Of a DNA stretch of 64,000 nt, positions 1 through 10,588 are shown piece after piece. The notes under the pieces were generated by a model, which saw nothing but the letters and a program-made list of their open reading frames with translations, was not told where the DNA came from and did not search any database. Made by a program: the position numbers and the translations under genes. The stretch's first letter is position 1. Each line of letters starts with the position of its first letter. This DNA is from Holothuria scabra (lineage: Eukaryota > Echinodermata > Holothuroidea > Aspidochirotida > Holothuriidae): assembly GCA_037179385.1 (NCBI GenBank), contig CM074185.1, positions 5,513,371 to 5,577,370 of the forward strand, read 5' to 3'.

Positions 1-735
1 TGATATTTGTTAAACACTGTATCTAATCTTGCAATACACAAAAGTTTTTTGTGGCCTTGTCATGCCCGCTTTAACCTTTAACAATCTGCAACGTGAACGA
101 TGTCCTTGGTTGCCATGACAACCATACATATCGGTACAACTTACAGTATCATGCCTAGGCTGAGTTTGAGAGACAAAAACGTTGTTTTACGAACAAATTA
201 TCACTTGGAATTTTTTTGTTCCACTCTACCACTTGAACTTTGACCTCTGTTGCTATGGTTACCACATATTTTGGTAGGTCTAGATGCAATCATCATACGC
301 GTAAAGTTTCGTGTCAGGGGAACGTTTTGTTTTTGGAAAGAAAACAGAAAATTTGATTTCACTAAATTTGACCTTTGACCTTTAACCTTTGACCTTCACT
401 TCCGGTTGTGTATTAAAAATGCAATTGTTACACCTGAGGTACCATTGTACCCAGTTTGAAGAAAATCGGCCAAGCCATTTACAAGATATTAGGAAAACAA
501 AATTGGACACACACACACACCCACACCCACCCACACACACTCACACACACACGGACAGGTTTTGACTCCTTTCTAAGCCATGGACCTTCAGTCACCCCGG
601 GGTACCTCACCATGGGTTAGACCTCGAGACTAGTAACCTGGGAAAATTTACCATTACCATGGTAACCATTGCCCCAGAGGCAGAGTGATTACAATATCTC
701 ATCCTCCTCACGGAGCGATGAGATAAAAAACATAG
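1..735 (+). repeat. Poly(A)-tailed dispersed repeat, copy 1 (truncated by window start)
   Basis: Bases 1-731 match, in inverted orientation, the sequence at 34771-35674 plus 43069-43230. Shared marks are runs of GACCTTTGACCTTT (361-400), a (CA)n stretch, and a terminal hairpin built from ATCTCATC and GATGAGAT (696-724) followed by A6. The other copy has about 16 A after the same hairpin, which suggests a retroposed element with a 3' poly(A) tail. Copy 1 lacks roughly 350 bp of middle sequence present in the other copy. No protein domain was recognised. Confidence 0.65.
510..552. repeat. (CA)n microsatellite
   Basis: Imperfect CA dinucleotide repeat with CCCACA interruptions, part of the dispersed repeat. 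The other copy carries the complementary TG run near 34985-35040. Confidence 0.8.
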
Positions 736-2882
736 ACCAACTCATAGCGAAGCAGTAAAGATGATTTGGCTATTTAGCTTATTTTGCTCTGTAAAGCTGA
801 GATGTTTGTAACGTATTGTCCAAAAAGATTTCTTACCTTATCTAGTCCAGCAGAAGGTTAAGTTCAAGACAAGGCATTTCATTGACCTGAACCAGAGCAT
901 GACCAAACCCAAAGGTAATGGCTACATAATTCTTTCGTGTGACGTCACAATTAGTGAACCACTCCCAATGCCAGGCAAAAATCAACGCTGTTTTATTGCA
1001 ATACTCACATGTCGGTCGTCAGTTGTTTATGAGCTAGCTACACTAAATGCGTATGTCCGTCAAACAGGCAGGGCCTCTGACGTTGGTGCAATCAATCTAT
1101 AATTTATCGCATATATGCCTTCAAACATCCATTGTAGGATATAGATACAGAAAAAACAAAATATAAATGTCGGTCTGATGGGCGCGAACAACTCACAGGG
1201 GCGCTTTGAAACTGGGATGTAACCTGAACCTTAATAAGATCTAATTCATAACTTTGTAAACAATTATTGTCCATCAGCTGACAGAATTCCTCTCAGGAAT
1301 ACAGTTTTTTTACAAAATATTGATTTATTTAACAAGGTTGTTTTCACAAACTAGCATAAAGATGGCCATTACCGTTCTTTTTATCGTCAAGTCTCAAGTC
1401 TTCATCCAAAACTGAGCTTAAAATAAAAAAAAGGGTTTACTCCCTTTGTGTTAAACATCTTTGTACAAATTATTACAGAGATTGCAATTTTATTTTAATT
1501 TAACAACTGTTAAATGTGCACTACAAACATCTGGACATCTCGCCATTGGCAATCCGTAAAGACTTAACATGTGACGTCTTGGAAATGACTTGCTTTCAAA
1601 TGCATTTTAAGACATAACCAGACGAAGATCTCCTTGGCCACCTAATCCTCTAGATACCCTTTACAAAGAATATCAGGACAAACGTCATTACATGTGAAAT
1701 TAAGACTTTCAAGTCCACCAAGTAAAGAAAGAAGAATCTTTATCATCAGAATGGTCTTTGGAAATATTCACCCTGAGAGAAGTGCTACACGAAAGTAATG
1801 AAACTCCACGAGATTTCCATTTACTGTACACACTTTAAAACACGAACACACGGCAGTAGGCTGTTATTTTATGGATATTTTCAGCATTCAAGTTCAAGTC
1901 TTCAGGTCACTTCCAGTGGAAGGAAATTTTAGCAAAAGGTCAGAATAGTACCAAACCCATTGCATTAGATTAATCACTAGATAACCTGAAAAGTGCGAAC
2001 TTGTGTTCGCAGTTCTCAGTATTGTGAATCTGACCTTTTCGGAAAACTAGCAAACAGGGAATTCCCCCGTTTTTTACCGATTACGTTGATATTAACAGTG
2101 AAAATTTTGAGTAAGATACTAAATTAGGTAGATAGAGTTGTACGGTTATGTTTCCAAACTATTGGTTCAAGTCGAGCAAGCCAGTTGTGGCTCACTGGCT
2201 AGTTTTCCTTCTCCATTGCCTTTGAGGAACATAACGCACAACGGTAGTAGGTTCCAATTTTGAGTTAGAACCACACGAAATACGGATTACTCGACGCTAA
2301 CCTAGGTAAACGAAAATGGTTTGAATTGGAATATTTCTACTAACTGGAATATTTCTACTAATTGTCAGATTTGTTTATTTGTTGGAATAAGGAAAGAAAC
2401 ATTTTTGAAGCTTTAAAGATAAGTCGCTAAACTTTTAAGATAATATTTTAAAAGGGATAGAGTATTTCTGAAGATTTCAGCGTGTTTATTCAATCTTGGA
2501 TAACGTTACTACGAGACCTACCAATGAAATGATAAGATAAAATTCAACTTCAGAAAATTATAGTCAGCTTTGTAGTTTTGAAATTGCATCTTGTTGCAAT
2601 TGTTCAATTATTCATAAAGTATCCATTGTACACAAAACGGAGAACGGAGAAACAAAGATGAAGCATGCTTATGGACAGAGTAAATTCTGAAAACTAGAAC
2701 AACATATTTATCTGGATCGTGAATGATATTTTAAATTTGACTTCCAAAGCAGCAATCATTGCAGTGCGTTTTATCCTCTCGGGTATTTTGTCTGTAAAGA
2801 AGGCATTTAACATAGACAGCTGACTGCAATAATCTTTATGCCAGCTGAAACACTTGGCATAACGGAAGCAATTAAAATGAAG
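736..2882. other. Upstream flank, no gene recognised
   Basis: AT-rich sequence with only short open frames and no recognisable domain, repeat or RNA. It lies upstream of the TATA box at 2883 and may hold regulatory DNA of the CCP gene, but I see no specific site that can be defended. Confidence 0.5.
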
Positions 2883-2892
2883 TATATATAAA
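2883..2892 (+). promoter_or_regulatory. TATA box of the CCP gene
   Basis: TATATATAAA, a strong TATA-box match, lies 135 bp upstream of the proposed initiator ATG at 3027. A transcription start about 30 bp downstream would leave a 5' UTR of roughly 110 bases. No alternative promoter was identified. Confidence 0.5.
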
Positions 2893-3026
2893 GTGAGGAT
2901 GTGAACACCTTCCGGAGATCGGGCAGTTACAATAGTATGTAAACATTCACTTTTAGCTGTTAAATGACATTCAAAGCAATTAAGAGAGAGGAGTAGAAGC
3001 AAACCCTAAACACGTCCAACGTAGAT

Positions 3027-3084
3027 ATGCTGCCAGCACGAACTACACTCTACGTTTTAATTGTCACTGCTTACTTTGAAACAG
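3027..3084 (+). CDS. Exon 1: signal peptide of the CCP protein
   Basis: The ATG at 3027 opens 19 codons plus one base before a good donor (GTGAGA at 3085). The peptide has a basic Arg at residue 5 followed by a hydrophobic core (TLYVLIVTAYF), as expected for a short secretory signal peptide. The phase-1 donor matches the phase of every downstream exon, and a TATA box sits 135 bp upstream. Together these make it the most likely first coding exon. A different upstream or alternative first exon within the 7.4-kb intron 1 cannot be excluded. Confidence 0.55.
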
Positions 3085-3533
3085 GTGAGATATATTGACA
3101 AATGTTGTAAATGTTAGTTGACAAGCCTAACAAAAATTGAAATTAAGCTGCTAAATCCTCTCTCTCTCAGACTTCATTTTCCAATACATGTTCCTATAAA
3201 TTTGGATTTGGGCGAAATATCGTATTAAAATGTTTGAACTTTAGGCCAAAAATCGTTTCGTCTTAACGTTTTACACCTTGCTATATATCCGAATGCGCAA
3301 GTCTCTACGCAAGTTCTAATTACCGAACAATTCGTATGCCATTATTTCAATGTTGATAAAAGCACTTTGTTTCAATGGTCTCTAAGCGATGTTACCGGTT
3401 ACAAGCTCGATTTTGGTCAACCTTAAAGTTAATTTACTCACAAATTGAAGTAAATCGTACTTGCGTTAAGAGAAACGCATTTCCATGTAAAGCAAAATGT
3501 AGAAGGTTAGGTTGAAACGGTTTTATCACCTAA

Positions 3534-4264
3534 AGCTAGCCGCACACTATACGACTTTGCGCATTGCAACTCAACTCGATTGTCGGATCTCCAACAGTCG
3601 TACAGTGTGCGTGAGTTTACGACTGCGACTGGCAGTTTGAGGACCAGTTTTAAGTCCCATCGCCTTCAGTCGGGAAGAACGAACATGTTGGTTCTTCCCA
3701 AATCCGTGCGGCGACAGTCGCAGATCACTGAAAAATCTGACCAATCAAAATTATTGATTTATATGCACGTGAGGTAAATACGGTGAAAGTTTCCGTATGC
3801 TTGTGACGGTGACAACTTTTGACGTAACTTCGTGTAAATATTCGGTTGAAAAGATGGATATATGGACCGAGTACGGCGAGTAGAGATAAGACAAACTCGT
3901 AGAAATGTAAAAGCAACGACCTGTACTTTATAACTGTGGAAGCAAAAGCTATTCCTATTGGAATGCTTGGGAAAAACCGTTGAAGAGATTGCCGAGGCAG
4001 TCAACATCACTGGTGAGCTGTAAACTTGCATAGGTCTAGTACACTGAGAGTGTAGTACTGTTGCAAACTGTATGCTGTTCTGTGCTGTTGTACCGTAAAG
4101 CAGTACTGTGCAAGTGTAACCGTTCGATTAACAATACGCGATAGCCAGTCGTATAGTGTGTGTTGCCCTGTCGTGCGACTAAAAATCGTGACGACGATTC
4201 AAAACTATGTTACGACGGTATAGTTGAGTTGCAATGTGCAAAGTGGTATAGTGTGCACCAGGCT
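3534..4264. mobile_element. PIF/Harbinger-like non-autonomous transposon
   Basis: About 45-bp terminal inverted repeats. The left end reads AGCTAGCCGCACACTATAC, and the right end, read on the minus strand, reads AGCCTGGTGCACACTATAC. Both continue into a shared segment containing CATTGCAACTCAACT. The 731-bp element is flanked on both sides by TAA (3531-3533 and 4265-4267), the 3-bp target duplication usual for PIF/Harbinger. No transposase frame is present, so it is a MITE-type derivative. Confidence 0.7.
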
Positions 4265-4431
4265 TAAGGATCAAGTCCTCCCAAGAGTGGCGTTCAATTC
4301 AAGCGATATTTCCCTCAAACACCGTAATTTGTAATTTGGGTAAAGCCGGAAATCACGTCAGTCACGTTGAAGTCACGTATGAAGATAAACCGATTGGAAT
4401 GATGAAAAGTACTAAAATTCAGAAGAAAGCT

Positions 4432-4467
4432 CCGTATCGTTAGGGTATGTACCCTTCATCAGGCGGC
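4432..4467 (-). ncRNA. Hammerhead ribozyme relic (PLE-type)
   Basis: Read on the minus strand: half-stem GCCGC, core CTGATGA, stem II (AGGGTACATACCCT), then TAAC where an active hammerhead needs GAAAC, then CGG able to pair partly with the first half-stem. Loss of G12 and its neighbour makes it inactive. No PLE coding remnant was seen beside it. Confidence 0.5.
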
Positions 4468-6038
4468 AAAATAATAACCGATCAAAAAAGTTATTCAAAA
4501 GAAACAACAAACGCGTGCCGATACAACTCAATCGGCGCACGTACAAAGGCCAAGCACCTACGTCACCGCGTTGCGTGTCTTACTACGTCCTCATCAACAC
4601 CTTCTTACGTTTCTAAGTCACTATAGTGTGGACGTACTGATAACACACGCACTGCCCATGCTAACGTCCATCCAGCAAGCCAAACCGAAACGAGCTGACG
4701 TCACGCGCACAACCTCTTCATAAAAAATTGCTTATTATGAAATGTTTGCCTACTGCGGGACGCAATATTAAACACAGTTAAACGACGCAACCGTGAAAAA
4801 TAAGTTGACAGTGATGACGTAATAAAAATATTAATAATACATACACGCTAGGCGGTTATGATGTCTTTATGAACGGACTTTGCAAGGAAAATTGAAGAAT
4901 ATCAATTTAAGTTCAAGTTCGGCAAACAGTCGGTTGTGAAAAATTAACACGGTCTATAGCAGTTAGAGTTTGACGTTTAGCCCGATAGAAGCTAGAGTTC
5001 CTAGCCTTCCTATCAGTCGATTTTGGCAATGATACAATCACGGTCGGAACCTCTCCATGAGATGGTCGCCGTGGCCATCAGATCTTGTATAAAACAGGCC
5101 GATGGGGGATTAAAATTTTGGCAACCGAATTACTTGGGAGTTTTTGCCTTTATTAGCCCTAAGTGTTCAGTAACCCGCTCATCTAGGCGACGTTTAGTTT
5201 CACACACATACATCATTGCACAGCGCTTACAAGCTAGGATATATACTATATAAGTAGACGTACATGTAAAGTGATGTTTGACATCGAAGGAATTGTTGTT
5301 GGGACCTAAAGCAGACAGAAGGAAACGTCTCCGCCGGATGTTTCAAAAAGAGTGGGGTATGTGAGTCCCGGACCAAGTGACTTGAGACGTTTTTCTTACT
5401 TCTAAAGGGCGTAATAGTCGGTACAGGAAAATACCCACGCGAAGAGGGATCTCTTCCTAGAATTTTAGCGTTTCTCTAAATGGACTCATCAATGGGGTTA
5501 ACTGAAGGATGATTAGACACCACGAAGGGTTTTCTGGAAGTAGATTCGTCGATATTCGTTTTGGGGGCCATGGTGGCAGCTCTATCCATCCCTTGACCCT
5601 CCCTAGTGCCTTCATGAGGACCTTACGTGGGTATAGACGTTTCTCGAAAAAGGATCATCCCTATCATCGGAACAAATACGTCTAGCCCTCAAGAGTTGCT
5701 AGTAGGGGATGGAGTTGGTACATGACCTAGGGTGTTTGGATGCATGAAGCAAGTAGCTGTGGGAGTCTGTGAGCTTAAAATGGGTATTAGTTTTGAGATT
5801 TCTGTAAGAACTAAATAGCTCAATATCTAAAAAGACCACTGAGGTGTCACAAAAACAGCTGTTGTAATTTTAAAAGATGCAAAACGTTTCAGCAAAATGT
5901 AAAAAGTCTTCTAGATAACAACAACAATGTGGCCGATGTACCGTTTTAGAGAATGGGTGCACGTCCACTAAAGCTTGAAAACAATTTCTTCTCAAAGTGT
6001 CCTATAGTGAGGCAGGGTATGGATGGTCTCATTATTTT

Positions 6039-6076
6039 GCCGCCTGATGAAAGGTACATACCCCAAACGTTGCGGA
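6039..6076 (+). ncRNA. Hammerhead ribozyme relic with G12 mutated
   Basis: Stem I strands GCCGC (6039-6043) and GCGG (6072-6075) pair; core CTGATGA is at 6044-6050; stem II uses GGT/ACC; then CAAAC stands where GAAAC is required. Stem III would be only the palindrome ACGT. The G12-to-C change should abolish activity. Two and a half CCCTAA-like units follow at 6078-6095. Confidence 0.55.
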
Positions 6077-6182
6077 CCCTAACCCTAATCCTAAACTACC
6101 AACTATATATCTACCAACTTCGACCTACTGATTATTCATCCCGCTTGGGAGTACTATGGTAACTAGGAGAGTAAATTGATTC

Positions 6183-6224
6183 ATTTCAAATTTTCGGACG
6201 CAAGGCGTCCTTCCTCAGGCAAAG
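6183..6224 (-). ncRNA. Hammerhead-like motif 3' of a minus-strand PLE
   Basis: Minus strand: core CTGAGGA (6212-6218), a 6-7 bp stem II (GGACGC/GCGTCC) closed by a CTT loop, GAAAA at 6191-6195, then a minimal AATT stem III. Stem I has only three of the first five pairs. Its place downstream of the minus-strand GIY-YIG fragment (7486-6680) fits the known PLE arrangement. It is probably decayed. Confidence 0.45.
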
Positions 6225-6259
6225 TACTGAGCTACAATGAGTTTAGTAACCTGCACAAA

Positions 6260-6650
6260 CAATTAAAACGGAAAAAAACCAACACAAAAGTTACTAGGCC
6301 GAAAAAACGTAAAGCTAAAAGCTAAACCTAAAAGCCCCTTGAAAGCAGACAAAACAAACTAAAAACCAAAAAAGAGACCCAGAGAGAACTTAAATCTTAG
6401 GTAACAAAAGAATAAAATACCAATCAGCAAGCAACAAGGAAACAAAAAAAGGAAGTCTACAATTAAAAAGAGGGGAAAAAAGGCACAAAATAAAAAAAAA
6501 GGACATTTAAAACTAAACTTATAAAAAGCCAGTAAAAAGAGGGAAGCACAAAAAATAGATAAAAAATAAAAATGAAAACAAATTTAAAAAAAGAAAAACA
6601 ATAAAAAAATGAAGAAAACAAATAAAAAACACGCATTCAAACCCACCCCT
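6260..6650. repeat. A-rich low-complexity stretch
   Basis: Long runs of A with short AAC, AAAG and AAAT words. It lies 3' of the minus-strand PLE fragment and may be its degraded tail. No coding potential. Confidence 0.5.
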
Positions 6651-6679
6651 CCCCCCACCTTAAAACCAAAATGAAACGA

Positions 6680-7486
6680 CCAAAATTACAGGAGTTTCCT
6701 TAAATTCTTATTTTGACAATAAAAGCCATCATCCATGTCAAGTCTTTTAGGGGTGACTGTGCTCAGTTTCCAAATCCATTGCCTCTCCTTGGCAATGAGT
6801 AATTTATCGGAGACCTCTCTAGTCAAATCAGGTTTTAAAATGTGGTCCACAATTTGAACGTTAAAAAAATCACAATTATATAAAATAAGATGATCTTAAA
6901 GAACCTTAGAGTCAGGTTTTTTAGAAGAGCCAATTTTGAAAAGTCTAAAATCACTCTTATGATCAGTAATTCTAAAGGTCTAATTCTATTAGACCTCCCG
7001 ACATTTAGGACAAACAGGACAAGAAATAACGTAATGACCCAGAGAGAAGAGATAAATAGAGTAGTTTTTACACGTAAACCGTTTTCTAGTTGAAGTAAAA
7101 CCTGAGCAAACCAGTAAACTACAAATTTGACACCTCTTCTTAGCACAAGGCCGACAGGGATCCAGGATCAAGTCGGAATTAACGTTACTAGTGTCCAACA
7201 GTTTTGCTCGACAAAGGGACCTCTTAAGATTAGGGGCCTGCCTAAAGCTCATAACTGGGGGAAAAGGAACAGCTAACTTCAACCTATCAGATTGGTGTGG
7301 GAGAGGCAAATATTTCAAAAGAATCCCCTTAATGTCGGGAAGAGCTGGGTGGTTCTCAACTGTGAAAATAATCGGCTTCCCTACATGTTCTCTAGTGGCC
7401 ACTGGGGAAGTAAAATTGGAAAAGGCCCGAACGGCTTGTTGCTGTACCTTCCTCCTGTTATAACCCCGCCGCTCAATTGGCGGCAC
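6680..7486 (-). mobile_element. Penelope-like element fragment, linker and GIY-YIG endonuclease (family A)
   Basis: The minus strand from 7486 encodes a PLE-type linker (ENHPALPDIKGILLKY, then FPPVMSFRQAPNLK) followed by the Cys motif DPCRPCAKKRCQIC. After a frameshift near 6995 the frame resumes with RITDHKSDFRLFKIGSSKKP and a Val-Asp-His-Ile stretch, matching the distal half of PLE GIY-YIG domains (R-x3-H-x2-D). It is broken by at least two frameshifts or stops and lacks reverse transcriptase. It meets the plus-strand PLE at 7530 head to head, so one element probably inserted beside or into the other. Confidence 0.65.
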
Positions 7487-7524
7487 CTCTCACGAGCAGT
7501 CTCAAGACTGGAACAATTCCTTAA

Positions 7525-8170
7525 GATACGTAACAGAAAGCAAAGTGAGTGCCCATTGGAAGGCAACTGCCTCAAGAACAACATTGTGTACCAAGCAACT
7601 GTAACACGCCACGACAACAACAACGAAGAAACATACATTGGTCTAACAGAGAACACATTCAAAACAAGATACACCGCCCACAAGTCGAGCTTTAAACACA
7701 AAGACAAAAGACACGCAACTGCACTCAGTGAATACATCTGGAAACTAAAGGATACAAATGTAGAACACTCCGTAAAATGGAAACTAATGAACAAAGCTCG
7801 AGCATACTCCACTTCATCTAAAACTTGTAATCTCTGTCTGGAAGAAAAGTTCTTCATTATACTCAAACCTTCCTTAGCAACTCTAAATAAAAGAAACGAA
7901 CTGGTAAGCTCTTGTAGACACAGGAACAAACATCTACTGTGTAATTATTCTAATAGGTAATGTGCCTTGGCTCGCTGTACACCGTTCGTGCCTGTTCACA
8001 TCGAACACGGAACCAAAACGTGCTTAAAAACGGACACGTTGAAAAGCAGCGAACATATACGTATTTAACGTTATTGACATCATTCTACTTCAGGCTTGTG
8101 AGGATTGAGGACCTACATTATTGGCCCTTACGAAACAGTTCTGTAAAGCTATGTTGTAAGAACTTATTGC
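7525..8170 (+). mobile_element. Penelope-like element 3' fragment, GIY-YIG endonuclease (family B, copy 1)
   Basis: An open frame from about 7525 to the stop at 7958-7960 encodes a zinc-knuckle motif (SECPLEGNC), then VYQATVTRH, TYIGLTENTFKTRYTAHKSS, LSEYIWKLKD and a C-terminal CNLC plus SSCRHRNKH. This is the PLE GIY-YIG endonuclease. It is nearly identical to 23995-24423, so both belong to one recently active family. The reverse transcriptase is missing (5' truncation). A hammerhead relic (8093-8150) and an (AT)n run follow, as in copy 2. Confidence 0.85.
8093..8150 (+). ncRNA. Inactivated hammerhead ribozyme of PLE family B
   Basis: Same layout as the complete ribozyme at 24556-24613: stem I GGCTT/AAGCT, stem II, GAAAC and stem III ACAG/CTGT. 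However, the first core base is G (GTGAGGA), so the C3-G8 pair essential for hammerhead catalysis is lost. The base of stem II also carries a mismatch (T for G). Confidence 0.7.
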
Positions 8171-8178
8171 AACCTTTT

Positions 8179-8287
<109 letters not shown>

Positions 8288-8387
8288 TGAACCAGTGCGG
8301 TATTGAGAAGTCGCATGAAGACCTTAGGTCATTTTTTCCTCAAACATATACTGAAAGAGGTTTTATTTTTTTGAAATGCAAAACTTA

Positions 8388-8459
8388 GCCTCAAGCACGA
8401 TTCGAACCAGCGACCTCCCGCTTACAAGGCGGATGCTCTGACCACTGAGCCATTGAGGC
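8388..8459 (-). pseudogene. tRNA-Thr(TGT)-like segment (SINE head), unit 1
   Basis: 72 bases on the minus strand with a perfect 7-bp acceptor stem (GCCTCAA/TTGAGGC), an A-box TGGCTCAGTGG, an anticodon arm presenting TGT and a B-box GGTTCGAATC. The T-stem (GCTGG with CGTGC) has two mismatches and the copy sits in a tandem repeat, so it looks like a tRNA-derived SINE head and not a working tRNA gene. The internal Pol III promoter boxes may still function. Confidence 0.6.
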
Positions 8460-8698
8460 CTATGTGATTGAGCGCGGTCAACTAATTATAAATACTGTTG
8501 GGTTAAGTTCCCCATTGTTACGTCAGAAGAATGTCATAGGAACGCGTCCCCTGTAATATTAAGTAAGTCGAGTGACGTAGAGACCTTATATGAATAAGTG
8601 AACCAGTGCGGTATTGAAAAGTCGCATGAAGACCTTAGGTCATTTTCTCCTCAAACATATACTGAAAGAGGATTTATTTTTTTGAAATGCAAAACTTA

Positions 8699-8770
8699 GC
8701 CTCAAGCACGATTCAAACCAGCGACCTCCCGCTTACAAGGCGGATGCTCTGACCACTGAGCCATTGAGGC
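8699..8770 (-). pseudogene. tRNA-Thr-like segment (SINE head), unit 2
   Basis: Second copy of the tRNA-like segment. The B-box has a C-to-T change (GGTTTGAATC), weakening the Pol III promoter relative to unit 1. Confidence 0.6.
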
Positions 8771-9021
8771 CTATGTGATTGAGCGCGGTCAACTAATTAT
8801 AAATACTGTTGGGTTAAGTTCCCCATTGCTACGTCAGAAGAATGTCATAGGAACGCGTCCCCTGTAATATTAAGTAAGTCGAGTGACGTAGAGACCTTAT
8901 ATGAATAAGTGAACCAGTGCGGTATTAAAAAGTCGCATGAAGACCTTAGGTCATTTTTTCCTCAAACATAGGCATTGCCTTATACTGAAAGAGGATTTAT
9001 TTTTTTGAAATGGAAAACTTA

Positions 9022-9090
9022 GCCTCAAGCAGGATTTGAACCAGCGACCTTCCCCTACAACGCGGATGCTCTGACCACTGCTCCATTGAT
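9022..9090 (-). pseudogene. Degenerate tRNA-like segment, unit 3
   Basis: Third, more diverged copy. The acceptor stem and anticodon arm are disrupted (CTACAACGCGGATG on the plus strand). Not a functional tRNA. Confidence 0.5.
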
Positions 9091-9173
9091 ATTAATAATT
9101 ATAAGCCAATATAAGGTCGCTACGTCACTCGACTCACTATATACATACATATATATATATATTTATTTATTTG

Positions 9174-9688
9174 CCTAAATCCTACCTTAAGTGGACATAA
9201 AGTCGTCTAAAACCGCACCTTAGGTGAACATCATAATTTAGGCAGACATTTTGGAGTCCAGCTAATGTTTGCATCATAATTTGTCCCCTTGTGCTCATGC
9301 TAGCTCGACAATTTCGATACCTATGAAATAGTCGTACGGCCCTTGGCTTTGGGTTACCGTGCGAAAACCGTACACAAAACACACTGCGTATAGTACACCA
9401 CTGGAATATTCGTTATATTGTTAAAAATGTCCTGTAAGGGACACGCACGTATTAAATATTCAAGTACACATAACACGTAATATTCTGTTTATTTAATTTA
9501 ATGTTCTACATAGGCAATTTACTTAAAAGACAATTACTATGGGTTATGACCGTTATGCAAGACTCTTATGGTATTTTTATTATAAATTTCAATGACTCGT
9601 ATATGCAAATGTATGCAAACGTGTGATTTTAATATGTGTCCTTCCAAGGTCTCATTTTAACGAATATCCGCCTAAGGTATGATTTAGT

Positions 9689-9690
<2 letters not shown>
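9174..9690. mobile_element. MITE flanked by AT repeats (CTAAATC-ACCTTA termini)
   Basis: The left end (plus strand) reads CCTAAATCCTACCTTAAGTG; the right end, read on the minus strand, begins CCACTAAATCATACCTTAGG. These imperfect inverted repeats bound a 517-bp element with (AT)n or TA-rich sequence on both outer sides. No coding capacity. Superfamily not assigned. Confidence 0.5.
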
Positions 9691-9939
<249 letters not shown>

Positions 9940-9940
<1 letters not shown>

Positions 9941-10293
9941 ATTTCAATAATTCGGCACTTAGGGGAAAGTTGTTGTTGAAAATTCGACCTTAAGGAGAAA
10001 ATTTTTGGGGGGTCGAAAAATAAGTTTCGCCGTAACGTTTCAACACACAATTTCTATAGGAATACGTTAACAGACAAGAGCGCCCTCCTAGATTTACAAA
10101 GTTGATACAATAACTTCAAAGTTGTCAAATTTACGGACACCTGGCTGTTAACAAGAACGGATGGCTGGCCATTGAAATAACGTTTTTATATTTTTAGACG
10201 TTAGGGCGAAGACTCTTCCTTATGTATTCTATTGTTATTTTTTCGCCCTATGTATGCAGATATAACAATTTCCCCCTAAGGTGGGAATAAGCG
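9940..10293. mobile_element. AT-flanked dispersed MITE, copy 1
   Basis: Shares several hundred bases with 17390-17612 and 20997-21353. Inverted termini contain CACTTAGGGGAAAGTTGTT (left) and, on the minus strand, CACCTTAGGGGGAAATTGTT (right). Each copy is bordered on at least one side by (AT)n. No coding capacity. Confidence 0.6.
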
Positions 10294-10444
10294 AATACGA
10301 ATTTTACGTATCTCGAATTTCTTTTCTGCCTTCTTAAGCATACGTTTAGAATTCCTAAAAAATGTTTAACTGACAAACTTGTTACCGCTGAGGTCCCACA
10401 AAAGTACGAAGTTATACAAATAATTACCGTGTCCCTTCAAACAG

Positions 10445-10588
10445 CATTACCGCAAGAATGTTGGGAACGTGACGAAGTAGCAGCTGGACGGAGATGCAAG
10501 CCAGCGTGTCAACCCGACGGTAGTTGCAGAAAACAGAATAAAGAATGTGTGTGTGATGGCTTTTGTGGACCAAGTTGCTTTTATAAAC
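10445..10588 (+). CDS. Exon 2: first 8-cysteine WAP-like module
   Basis: Acceptor AAACAG at 10439-10444, donor GTAAGC at 10589, phase 1 at both ends, 48 codons. Eight cysteines are spaced C-x11-C-x3-C-x5-C-x6-C-x-C-x3-C-x3-C, with the signature KECVCDGFCGPSC near the end. The last five intervals resemble a WAP four-disulfide core, except that the adjacent Cys-Cys pair is replaced by Cys-x-Cys. Exon 4 has the same spacing, showing the module is real and duplicated. WAP modules often inhibit proteases or act in innate defence; that role is only a possibility here. Confidence 0.75.

Noticed and set aside
8388..8459. Functional tRNA-Thr gene
   Set aside because: T-stem mismatches and repetition inside a 311-bp array point to a SINE head.
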